From an uncultured Clostridia bacterium (GTDB taxonomy: Bacteria; Bacillota; Clostridia; Christensenellales; Borkfalkiaceae): a DNA stretch of 48,876 nt. Made by a program: the position numbers and the translations under genes. Below the pieces are notes generated by a model. It did no database searches and was not told where the DNA came from. It worked only from the letters and a program-made list of their open reading frames with translations. The stretch spans positions 1 to 48,876 of the forward strand of contig CAKQQY010000012.1 in the NCBI GenBank assembly GCA_934271245.1, given 5' to 3'. Below, one piece after another: positions 24,711 through 32,581 of the stretch (the stretch's first letter is position 1; the number at the start of each line of letters is the position of its first letter).

Positions 24711-25835
24711 ATGATTTATCTCGACAACGCCGCCACGGGCGGTTTCAAACCGCGCGCGGTTTACGAATCTTTGGAAACCGTAGCCAAATATCTTGCGGCA
24801 AACCCCGGAAGAAGCGGTCACCGTCTGGCGATTACGGGCGCGAAAATAGTTTCTTCCGCGAGAGAAAAAGCGGCGGAAACTTTCGGTTGCTCGCCCGACA
24901 GAGTTATTTTCACCAAAAACTGCACCGAAGCGCTTAATATCGCCATTTTGGGAAGCGTAACGCGCGGTTGCCACGTTATAACCACCGTTTACGAACACAA
25001 TTCCGTTCTTCGCCCCTTAACCCGTTTACAAAACATAGGGCTTATAACTTTCGACGCGGTCGCGCCCGAAAAAGACAAACCGCTTGCCTCGGCGATAGAA
25101 GAAAAAATAAAAGAAAACACTACGCTTATAGTGTTAAACGCCGTATCCAACGTTACGGGCGAAGAAACCGACGTTACGGGTATAGGCAATATCGCCGAAA
25201 AACACGGAATCAAATTCATAGTAGACGGCGCGCAGGCGGGCGGACACATACCCGTAAACCTTAAAAGACAAAAAATTTCCGCTCTCGCGCTTGCGGGTCA
25301 CAAGGGTCTTTACGGCGTTATGGGGTCGGGATTGCTTCTCATCGACGACGACACCGAAATCACCCCCGTGTTCACGGGCGGAACGGGAACGGAATCTTTT
25401 AATTTAAATCAGCCTTTAAGTTACCCCGAAAGGCTGGAAAGCGGAACGCTCAATCTCCCCGCGATAGCGGCGCTAAAGGAGGGAATAGACTACGCGGCGA
25501 AGAACGTAGTAAACTTCGGCGACGCGCTTTTTTCCGCCACGGAAAAGGTTATAACCGGGTTATCGGAAATCGACAAGGTTATTTGCTATTCCGAGCCTAA
25601 CCGCGCGGGGATAGTATCTTTCGCGATAAGAAACATGCCGAGCGCGGAAGTCGCCGACATATTAAACGACGAATACGACGTTGCCGTGCGGTCGGGTCTG
25701 CATTGCGCGCCGCTCATGCACAAATTTTTACATACCGAAAAAGAAGGACTCGTCAGGGCGAGTTTATCCGTGCAGAACAGCGCGGGCGAACTTAAAAGTT
25801 TTATTTCCGCCGTGCAGAAAATTTCTAAGTATTAA
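24711..25835 (+). CDS. Cysteine desulfurase-like class V aminotransferase
   Basis: A 374-aa PLP enzyme. MIYLDNAATGGFKP at the start, NPGRSGHRLAI, FTKNCTEALNIAI, AGHKGLYGVMGSG with the PLP lysine, and RSGLHCAPLMHKFL with the active-site cysteine all match the cysteine desulfurase family (IscS/SufS relatives) that occurs with DUF3343. The ATG at 24711 has AGGAG 7 nt upstream. It is distinct from the IscS at the left edge; a second desulfurase suggests a dedicated sulfur or selenium route with the divergent DUF3343 protein. Confidence 0.9.
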   Translation: MIYLDNAATGGFKPRAVYESLETVAKYLAANPGRSGHRLAITGAKIVSSAREKAAETFGCSPDRVIFTKNCTEALNIAILGSVTRGCHVITTVYEHNSVLRPLTRLQNIGLITFDAVAPEKDKPLASAIEEKIKENTTLIVLNAVSNVTGEETDVTGIGNIAEKHGIKFIVDGAQAGGHIPVNLKRQKISALALAGHKGLYGVMGSGLLLIDDDTEITPVFTGGTGTESFNLNQPLSYPERLESGTLNLPAIAALKEGIDYAAKNVVNFGDALFSATEKVITGLSEIDKVICYSEPNRAGIVSFAIRNMPSAEVADILNDEYDVAVRSGLHCAPLMHKFLHTEKEGLVRASLSVQNSAGELKSFISAVQKISKY

Positions 25836-26125
25836 ATCTTTTTAAGTTGGTCTATGACTTTATCGAGAATTTTTTTCTTTTTATCGTCTAAAAAAGGAGC
25901 GATCATCTGCCCGAAGTTGTCTATTTCGGCGTTAGAAAGAGTGCCGTTTCTTTTACCTTTTTCCGCTTCGCGATAAATTGCAGAAAGCAATTCTCCCGAA
26001 GATTTTCCGTCGAATCTGGTTGCGAGCGAGTTTACAAGTTTAAATAAATCGGTATTTTCGTCGATTTTGCCGTTATCGAAACCGCCGTCGCCGCCGTTTT
26101 TTATGTATTCGTTGAAATCTTCCAT
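25832..26125 (-). CDS. Unknown 97-aa acidic/lysine-rich protein
   Basis: Not recognised. A glycine- and aspartate-rich N-terminus (NGGDGGFDNGKIDENTD) is followed by amphipathic helices (SGELLSAIYREAEKGKRNG...NFGQMIAPFLDDKKKKILDKVIDQLKK). AGGAG precedes the ATG, and codon use is normal. It converges with the desulfurase (4-nt overlap of stops) and is divergent from the 90-aa gene, which shares its helical style and PDKIAPI/MIAPFL-like turns; the two could be related partners. Confidence 0.7.
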   Translation of the reverse strand: MEDFNEYIKNGGDGGFDNGKIDENTDLFKLVNSLATRFDGKSSGELLSAIYREAEKGKRNGTLSNAEIDNFGQMIAPFLDDKKKKILDKVIDQLKKI

Positions 26126-26197
26126 TTTAATCTCCTTTTTATATTGTTTTCAATTTTATTGTATGAAACTCATATAATATAATGTTAGCGGAAAAAT

Positions 26198-26470
26198 ATG
26201 GAAATATTACAACTTTTAATCAATTTTTTAACGAACGGCGCGGGCGAAAAATATAAAGGGTTATTAGACCTTTTCGTTAAAGATTCTTTCGACATAAAAA
26301 AGGTGCTGAAAGATATAACGCCCGATAAAATCGCCCCGATAATAAAAGACTTTTTAAACGACAAAAAATCCCCTGCGGCATACGCAGGGGAAAGCGTCGG
26401 ATTGAACCCTATCGCGAACGTCGCGGATAAGGACATAGTTTATACTTTAAACAAATATTTTTACGGCTGA
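26198..26470 (+). CDS. Unknown 90-aa helical protein
   Basis: Not recognised. Mostly helical (MEILQLLINFLTNGAG...IKKVLKDITPDKIAPIIKDFLNDKK), no signal peptide. Only a weak GCGGA precedes the ATG. A CCCCTGCG/CGCAGGGG hairpin (26370-26390) lies inside the coding region. The 3' end overlaps the S41 protease gene by 10 nt tail to tail. Reading-frame quality (charged helices, normal codons) supports it as real. Confidence 0.6.
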   Translation: MEILQLLINFLTNGAGEKYKGLLDLFVKDSFDIKKVLKDITPDKIAPIIKDFLNDKKSPAAYAGESVGLNPIANVADKDIVYTLNKYFYG

Positions 26471-27783
26471 GCGAGAATTTCGAGCGCTCTCGGAACGGAA
26501 AGAGATTCGTTTACAACCCCGTTCCCTTCCGTTGCGATAAACCCTACCCCGTGAATGGTAGTGGTTTCATCGGGTTGGAAAATGTAGTCGGTGGTAAGTT
26601 TAATGCCTTCGCCCGTAACGAAATTTCTGTAAGTGGTCTGCATTATGCCCTTACCGTAGGTGGTATATTTGCCGTCGTGTTCGGTGATTACAAGGTTATC
26701 GAGAGTGAACGCCTTTTTATAATACGCCATAGCGCCGATAAGGCATTCCGAAGCCGAAGCCGTGTTTCCGTCGGCTAACACGACGATTTTTTTTATATTT
26801 CTGTTAAAGTTATCTCCCGAAGCGGTAAAATAAGTTTTAACGTTGCGTTTGTTCTTAGAAACGGCTATTACCGGGCGTTTTTCGTTTTCGCTGTAAACTA
26901 AATAAGAAGCGATTTTCGTCAGAATATCCATCTGCCCGCCGCCGTTACTTCTTAAATCGAGAATAAGTTTGGTTTTTCCCCTTTCTTTCATATAATCCAT
27001 AGCGTAAGCGAACTGCTCCGCCGCGCCGCCCGAAAATTCTTCTAAACGAATAAACGCGGTGTCCGTGGGAAGTTCATTCATTCCCCCGTTCATTTCGACG
27101 GGTTCGGGATCTTTTCCGTCGTCCGCGCGGAATACGTAAGTTTTTTCGCTGTCCTTATAATAAACGTAACTCTCGACGTAAACTTCTTTCTGCACGATAA
27201 AACTCATCTCTTCGCCGGCTCTTGTAACCGTCAGCGAGAATTTTTCTTTTTCTTTAAACTTGCCGATATACTCGAACAATTCTTCTCTGTCTGCAAAGTT
27301 TATTCTTTCGCCGTTTTCGTTTAAGCCTGCGACTATAACGTCGCCCTTTTCCATACCCGCTTTTTCGGCTGGCGAGTTGCCTGCCACGACGAAAACGGAC
27401 AAATCTTCGGAATATCTGTAAAAGTATATGCCCGTTCCGTAGTTATTGCCTAAACTGGTGTAAACGACGTCGGTAAATTCCTGTTCGGTGTAATAATCGG
27501 AATACTTATCGAGAAGGGTTTTGACTATCGCGTCGGCGTAATCTTCGTCGGTAAATTTTTTGTACGTTCCCGTTTCCTCGTCGTAATAGCAATAATTTTT
27601 GTCTATCATAGAGGTTACCCAGTTAAGACTGTTGGTTAAGTTGTTGTCGGCAAAATATCCCGCTGCGAATCCGCCGAAAAAGAAGCAGACGGCGAGCAGA
27701 ACGCAAATTATGACTATAAGCGTTTTTTTGTCTTTTTTTCTGCTGATTTCTTTAATTTCGGTAGCCGTTAAATCTTTTCTCAT
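26461..27783 (-). CDS. S41 family C-terminal processing protease with PDZ domain
   Basis: A 440-aa membrane-anchored protease facing outside. One N-terminal membrane helix (about 21-44), a helical N-domain (50-110), a PDZ domain (about 115-200) with AGNSPAEKAGMEKGDVIVA, then the S41 catalytic domain with RSNGGGQMDIL, the serine S345 in NTASASECLIGA and the lysine K378 in YGKGIMQT. CtpA/CtpB relatives trim C-termini of exported proteins, and CtpB cleaves SpoIVFA in Bacillus sporulation. The SpoIVFA-like gene in this window makes that role possible, but the genes are 15 kb apart. Starts 2 nt after the regulator stop. Confidence 0.93.
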   Translation of the reverse strand: MRKDLTATEIKEISRKKDKKTLIVIICVLLAVCFFFGGFAAGYFADNNLTNSLNWVTSMIDKNYCYYDEETGTYKKFTDEDYADAIVKTLLDKYSDYYTEQEFTDVVYTSLGNNYGTGIYFYRYSEDLSVFVVAGNSPAEKAGMEKGDVIVAGLNENGERINFADREELFEYIGKFKEKEKFSLTVTRAGEEMSFIVQKEVYVESYVYYKDSEKTYVFRADDGKDPEPVEMNGGMNELPTDTAFIRLEEFSGGAAEQFAYAMDYMKERGKTKLILDLRSNGGGQMDILTKIASYLVYSENEKRPVIAVSKNKRNVKTYFTASGDNFNRNIKKIVVLADGNTASASECLIGAMAYYKKAFTLDNLVITEHDGKYTTYGKGIMQTTYRNFVTGEGIKLTTDYIFQPDETTTIHGVGFIATEGNGVVNESLSVPRALEILAQP

Positions 27784-27785
27784 AA

Positions 27786-28835
27786 TTATTTCACCATTTT
27801 GGAGAGTATCGCTATAAGTCTGAACGTCACCGCGTCGGAAAACTTACGTACGTTTAACCCCGTCAGTCTTTCGATTTTGTCTAACCTGTACATAAGGGTG
27901 TTTCTGTGAAGGTACAGTTTTCTCGAAGTTTCGCTTATGTTAAGGCTGTTACCCAAAAATTCTTCGGCGGTAACGACCATTTCTTCGTCGGCGAAAACTT
28001 CTCTCGCCCCTTCGTCCATTAAAACGTCTAAATATTCGTTGAGTTTGTGCTTGGGCAAATCTTCGAGTATTTTAACGAAAACGTAATCTTTGAAAGAATG
28101 TACGTCGCCCGAAGAACAAAGAGATTCGTCCGACTGGCAAGCCGAAGTCGCCTGCGAAAAGGATACGCTTACGTCGAACACCGTTTTTACCACGCCGCCC
28201 AAATAAATTTTGGTTTTTATACCCGTTTCTTCGAAAAGGGAAAGTCTCAGAATCTCGGCGTATTCGCTTACCGAGCGGTATTCGGCGAAAACGTCGTCCG
28301 TGTATTTAACGAAAACGCAGCGATCGGCTTTTACTTTAACGGCAAAATCTTTTCCCGTCGGCTGATAGTTCTGCAAAAACGCCATAACGTCTTCCGCTTT
28401 GCCGTTTTCCGCATTTATAACCATTGCAACGCAGGGTTTTTCGGGCAGAACGTGCTTCTCTGCGTACTTTTTCATTCGGGAATAGTTTATTTCGCCGAAC
28501 ACTATCGCCCTGCAAAAATCCGCAAAGGAAATATCCGGTTCTTTAATTAAAAAACTTCCGGCAAGGTCGCTTATCAAAAGAGCGTAAGTCTTTTCCGCGT
28601 CGCCGCAGCCGTCGATTTTGCCGATATAATTTTTTTCTTTATGCGAAACGGTAAAATAAGTGGCGTTGTTTTCCGCGTCGATTTTCACCGATTCCGTCCC
28701 GTGAGGCATATTGACGGATATGGTTTCGGGGCTTTTGGTTTCCCCCGTTAAAAATCTGCCGTTTTCGGTGTACAAAGATAATTTTATACCCGTTCTTTCT
28801 TTGATATACTTTATAAATGCTTTTAATTCGTTCAT
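27786..28835 (-). CDS. PucR/CdaR-type transcriptional regulator
   Basis: A 349-aa regulator with a C-terminal HTH_30 domain: SLNISETSRKLYLHRNTLMYRLDKIERLTGLNVRKF (about 300-335) is the PucR/SdaR signature. The first 120 residues form a sensor-like region with strands (LYTENGRFLTGETKSPETISVNM) and the centre resembles a GGDEF-like fold typical of CdaR proteins. The ligand is unknown. It is co-transcribed with the S41 protease. AAGGAA precedes the ATG. Confidence 0.87.
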   Translation of the reverse strand: MNELKAFIKYIKERTGIKLSLYTENGRFLTGETKSPETISVNMPHGTESVKIDAENNATYFTVSHKEKNYIGKIDGCGDAEKTYALLISDLAGSFLIKEPDISFADFCRAIVFGEINYSRMKKYAEKHVLPEKPCVAMVINAENGKAEDVMAFLQNYQPTGKDFAVKVKADRCVFVKYTDDVFAEYRSVSEYAEILRLSLFEETGIKTKIYLGGVVKTVFDVSVSFSQATSACQSDESLCSSGDVHSFKDYVFVKILEDLPKHKLNEYLDVLMDEGAREVFADEEMVVTAEEFLGNSLNISETSRKLYLHRNTLMYRLDKIERLTGLNVRKFSDAVTFRLIAILSKMVK

Positions 28836-28887
28836 TTTTTATTCCTTTACCGCCATTTTACACTAAAAGAGCGAAAATTACAACAAG

Positions 28888-29739
28888 TTATGCGAAAATA
28901 CCGCAAAGCAGCAGTATATAACCCAGAACGATTGCCGAAACGACGGTTATCGCAAGAATCGCAAGACCTTTTTTACGCGTTTTTTTATCGCGGAATATCA
29001 TTAAAATTCCTACGCCCGAATTTGCCGAAAGACCCGAAACGAGCCCCGCAAAACTCAACACCCCCGAAGTGTACGCTTCGGTTATGACTATCGACGAGCC
29101 GCAGTTAGGTATAAGCCCGATTAAACTTGCCGCGAGCGGCTGAAAATAAACGCTTCCCTGCAAAAAGGTTTTTATGGTTTCGCCGAAAAAGTAAAAGATT
29201 ATTCCGAACAAAAGATTTACCGCGAAAATATATATAAACGTCACGAGGGTGTGTTTTAACGGGTGAAACAGCAGCCTGTCGATAAGCCTTTCGGCCTCTT
29301 CGCCGCATTCTTCGCACTTATTTTCTTCGGGGCAGACGTGCGTGACGTTGAGATTTTTGAACGCCGCGTTCACGATAAACCCTATTATCGCCGCGTAGGC
29401 GAACTTTACCCCGACAAGCGTTAAAATTTCCCACACGCTTACGCCGCTCGAAATAAGCACGACCAACCCTTCGTCGCTGGTGGAAAGAAACGCCGCGACG
29501 AGCGTTCCTGCGGTAATAAGTCCGCCGTCGTATAATTTTGCGCACATTACCGAAAAGCCGCATTCGGGAATTATTCCCGTCGCCCCCGCAACCAGCGGAG
29601 CAAATTTCCCCGACAGCGCTTTTTCTATTTTATTTTTGCTTTTAAGCCCTTCTATGAGTTCCATTAAAAAGTAGATAAGGAACACGAAAGGTATTACTAT
29701 TAAACTATCTTTTAAAGCGTCTAAAATAACGTCCCACAT
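28888..29739 (-). CDS. ArsP_2-type permease (putative manganese/heavy-metal exporter)
   Basis: A 283-aa polytopic protein with about eight to nine helices. Two internally similar blocks, GIIPECGFSVMCAKLYDGGLITAGTL and GLIPNCGSSIVITEAYTSGVLSF, carry the family's (E/N)CG motifs within the membrane. A cytoplasmic loop holds a cysteine cluster (HVCPEENKCEECGEE), a likely metal site. Databases name such proteins putative manganese transporter or arsenic efflux; direct evidence for the substrate is thin. The ATG at 29739 has AGGAG 6 nt upstream; upstream codons lack a site. Confidence 0.82.
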   Translation of the reverse strand: MWDVILDALKDSLIVIPFVFLIYFLMELIEGLKSKNKIEKALSGKFAPLVAGATGIIPECGFSVMCAKLYDGGLITAGTLVAAFLSTSDEGLVVLISSGVSVWEILTLVGVKFAYAAIIGFIVNAAFKNLNVTHVCPEENKCEECGEEAERLIDRLLFHPLKHTLVTFIYIFAVNLLFGIIFYFFGETIKTFLQGSVYFQPLAASLIGLIPNCGSSIVITEAYTSGVLSFAGLVSGLSANSGVGILMIFRDKKTRKKGLAILAITVVSAIVLGYILLLCGIFA

Positions 29740-29991
29740 ATTATCTCCTTTTTTTGATTCGGTACTCTTTTGCGAGTTTTTATAATTACTTATTAAGTTT
29801 AAAACCAAACGAACTAAAATGCAAGCAAAAACGTGAAAAAAGAACTCGTAAAAAGATTTTTTTCGTCGGAAACGATTTATAAACGCAAAACCGCCCGAAT
29901 AAAAGTCGGTTTTAACGGTAGCGTAAAGTTTTTAACCCGATCGAATCACAGTCCGCTGCGTTATTCGGTTATATCCGCAACGGGATATACG
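29740..29991. other. Gene-free gap left of the pilin-like cluster
   Basis: The 320 nt between the permease start and the first pilin-like stop hold a short AT-rich upstream region and, at its right end, the shared terminator. A plus-strand frame of 91 codons here has no ribosome site and runs through the terminator; I do not count it as a gene. Confidence 0.5.
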
Positions 29992-30032
29992 AAAAAACTC
30001 TTTCCGAAAAAAATCGGAAAGAGTTTTATTTT
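29992..30032 (-). terminator. Terminator of the first pilin-like gene
   Basis: A 14-bp perfect stem (29994-30007 with 30014-30027; AAAACTCTTTCCGA and its complement) with T-runs on both strands, 28 nt past the stop. Confidence 0.92.
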
Positions 30033-30059
30033 GTATTATTTACGTTTAATCAGCCGTTG

Positions 30060-32240
30060 TTATTTAGCAAGGCTTGCGGAAGAAATCAAAGTTCCGTCCG
30101 CCGTGTAAGCGGATACCGTAATCATCATGGGTTCTTTCGCTTTGCCTTCGACAGAATCGGCCTTACTGCTTATAAAGTAATACGTGTTGCCGTTAAGCGT
30201 GTAGGTGTCGTTACCTGCGAGTTTACCCGCTACGGCACCGGCATTGTTCTTCGCCCAAGCGTTATCTACGAAAGACAATACCTTTAATTCGGTAACGTAG
30301 GTTTCCGCTTCGGTCGCTTCTATTCTCTGCGTTACGTATACTCTGTTGGTAGCGCCGGAGTTAAAGCCAAGACCGTCTCCTTGATCAAATTTAGTATAAA
30401 CACCTACCGATACGACGTAGTAAGCAACCGTCTTATTGTTGGACTTAGTAAAAGTCAAGGTGTTATCGGCGTTCTCGGTTAAAACCATCGTGTCGGAAGG
30501 TCCGTGATAGAAACCCGAAGACAATACGGTATCCAAGGTCTTGGTTTCGCCGTTAATTTTTAAGGATAAAAGATTAGTTTCCCCACCGATCGAAACATAG
30601 CAGTTCGGGGTATATTCCATGTAAGTTGACCTTATTTCGCCTTTATTCATGCAGTTTTCAATTACCAGGTTCGCTTTACTGCTGGGCAAATTCCCGATAA
30701 ACATACTTGCTCTGCCGGAAATAAGACTGCCGTAGTTATTACAATTTTTGAAGGTAAAGGTCTGCCCGTTTGAATACCCATACCCAGTAAATACTGCGTT
30801 GTAAGAGGTACTGTCCCCCGAGGAATTGATGGTCGCGTAGTTGTTGCAATCGGTAACGGTTATACCATACGCAACATACGAGCAAATTATACCGTTATTT
30901 CCGCCGCTCCAGGAAACGTTGCCATAGAAGTTGATTCCGTTAAACTTAGACGCAAGCGTCTGCATAACGAATTTATATTTCGTTTCAAGATTCAGGTTAG
31001 AAATCGTGGAATATGTCATATAGTCAAAAACAACCGCGTCGGTTTCGCACTTGATATACATGCCGTTACCGTTTAATACTATATTTTTGATGGTTTCGGG
31101 ATAGTACGCGTTAGCCCAACTGTTCACGGCGCCAGGCGCTTCGTCGTTTTCGGTGAAAGTAATATCGCTTATCAACTTATAATAATTCTTCTTTGTAAAA
31201 GAACCGGACGTAATTTTTTTGAACTGTTCCTTGTTAGCGATTAAATAGGGGCTGACTTCGGTTCCTAAACCGCCTTCGAATTCGCTCGCTTTTTCGGTGT
31301 CGATTACCGTTGTAGACACTTCTTTACCTGTTACGTTTACGTTCATTCCTTCTTTACCTGGAGCGACTACGGTGACTTCCGCGTCGGCTTTTACTTCAAC
31401 CTTCGCAGCCTCGTCGTTAACGACGACGGTGCCTACCTTAGAGCCGCTTTCTGCGGTTATGGTCGCTTTTACTTCGGCGGCGGTTTCAACCGCTATGACG
31501 GAAGCAACTTCCGCGCCGTTTTCTACTTTTACGTGACCCGATTCAACCTTAACGGTCCCCAAAACCTTGCCGTATTCGTGATAAGAGTTGGGCGCAACCG
31601 CCTGAACGTTTACCGAAGTAAGGTTGTTATGATGGTTTACTTCGTCTTTCGGAGCGTTTACCGTAAGGTTTCCGCCGTTGGTACGGATAGTTACCGTTTT
31701 TGCCGTTCCCGTGGTGTTTTCGTACGTTAATTCGTTTACTTTATTTTCGCCGACGTCTACGCCGTTAGTTACGGTGAGAGTTGCGATAGTAGCGTTACCT
31801 TTAATATAACTGCTGTATTTCGTGTTATTTGCCGCTTCTGTCGCGTTATTTACTATTTTCCAGAGGTTCGCGCCGGAAGAAAGCGTTTTGCTTTCGTCCT
31901 GATAAACAACTCCGCTGTTTTCATCGAGCAACACGAATCTGTTGTTTACGGAATCCCAAAGGATTTCGCCCGAACTTCTCGGCGTGAGTTTTTCTACTTC
32001 GAAGCCGTATTCTCTTGCGACGTTTAACGCGTCAGTCATGGTGTCGTTCTTCTTGCCGCCGACTTCTTCCATCTTCAAGCCGTCGTTAAGTTCTTTTACG
32101 AGAACTACGTCGTTACTTACGTTGGCTTTCTTGATGACCGAAGCAAAAGTCGGAATCAAAACCGCCGCGAGTATCGCAACGACTGCGATGACGACTACGA
32201 GTTCTACGATTGTAAAACCGCGTTTACCGTTTCTTTTCAT
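30060..32240 (-). CDS. Giant pilin-like surface protein A
   Basis: A 726-aa protein with a class III (type IV pilin) signal: KRNGKRG, cleavage before FTIVE, then a hydrophobic helix VELVVVIAVVAILAAVLIPTF (about 12-32). Residues ~35-350 nearly match protein B, and the first ~200 match protein C. A distinctive middle (~356-560) has parallel-beta-helix-like turns (NLVIENCMNKGEI, FKNCNNYGSL), and the last ~170 residues again nearly match B. Prepilin peptidase would process it. No pilus assembly ATPase or peptidase gene lies in the window. AGGAG precedes the ATG; an in-frame extension upstream has none. Function unknown; a surface fibre or displayed adhesin is inferred. Confidence 0.85.
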   Translation of the reverse strand: MKRNGKRGFTIVELVVVIAVVAILAAVLIPTFASVIKKANVSNDVVLVKELNDGLKMEEVGGKKNDTMTDALNVAREYGFEVEKLTPRSSGEILWDSVNNRFVLLDENSGVVYQDESKTLSSGANLWKIVNNATEAANNTKYSSYIKGNATIATLTVTNGVDVGENKVNELTYENTTGTAKTVTIRTNGGNLTVNAPKDEVNHHNNLTSVNVQAVAPNSYHEYGKVLGTVKVESGHVKVENGAEVASVIAVETAAEVKATITAESGSKVGTVVVNDEAAKVEVKADAEVTVVAPGKEGMNVNVTGKEVSTTVIDTEKASEFEGGLGTEVSPYLIANKEQFKKITSGSFTKKNYYKLISDITFTENDEAPGAVNSWANAYYPETIKNIVLNGNGMYIKCETDAVVFDYMTYSTISNLNLETKYKFVMQTLASKFNGINFYGNVSWSGGNNGIICSYVAYGITVTDCNNYATINSSGDSTSYNAVFTGYGYSNGQTFTFKNCNNYGSLISGRASMFIGNLPSSKANLVIENCMNKGEIRSTYMEYTPNCYVSIGGETNLLSLKINGETKTLDTVLSSGFYHGPSDTMVLTENADNTLTFTKSNNKTVAYYVVSVGVYTKFDQGDGLGFNSGATNRVYVTQRIEATEAETYVTELKVLSFVDNAWAKNNAGAVAGKLAGNDTYTLNGNTYYFISSKADSVEGKAKEPMMITVSAYTADGTLISSASLAK

Positions 32241-32302
32241 ATTTTTTTCTCCTTTTATCTCACGGTGCAAATTTAACCGTTTCTTATATTTTTTACAACT
32301 TT

Positions 32303-32330
32303 ATTATATTTATTTCGGCGTTTTTGTCAA
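32303..32330 (-). promoter_or_regulatory. Promoter of pilin-like gene A
   Basis: Minus-strand TTGACA (32325-32330), 16-nt spacer, TATAAT (32303-32308). The surrounding bases repeat those before gene B. Confidence 0.8.
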
Positions 32331-32428
32331 CTTTATTATATGCGTTTTAAGAGTTTATAATTATTTTTTACGCGTAAAGTTAAAAACGAAAATTTTATGT
32401 TAAAAATTCTAATAATTTCGGTTTGCTT

Positions 32429-32497
32429 AAAAACAAAACCCTTTCCAAAGTCTTTTTCCCCGAAAATTTCGGCACAAGACAATTCAGAAAGGGTTTT
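32429..32497 (-). terminator. Long-stem terminator between pilin-like genes B and A
   Basis: GAAAGGGTTTT (32487-32497) pairs with AAAACCCTTTC (32435-32445). The interior adds GTCTT/AAGAC and CCGAAA/TTTTCGG pairings. The minus-strand end is a GTTTTT run. Remaining bases of this 341-nt gap hold only the gene A promoter and AT-rich sequence. Confidence 0.88.
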
Positions 32498-32581
32498 ACT
32501 TTAATATTTTATTCGCATTACTTAAATGTTCTACACTGTGCGAATTGCGTGTGGTTTTTACGCGCGTTTAATTAAGCGATG

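Noticed and set aside
29833..30108. A 91-codon plus-strand frame
   Set aside because: No ribosome site, it runs through a strong terminator and into the 3' end of a pilin-like gene; composition is not protein-like.
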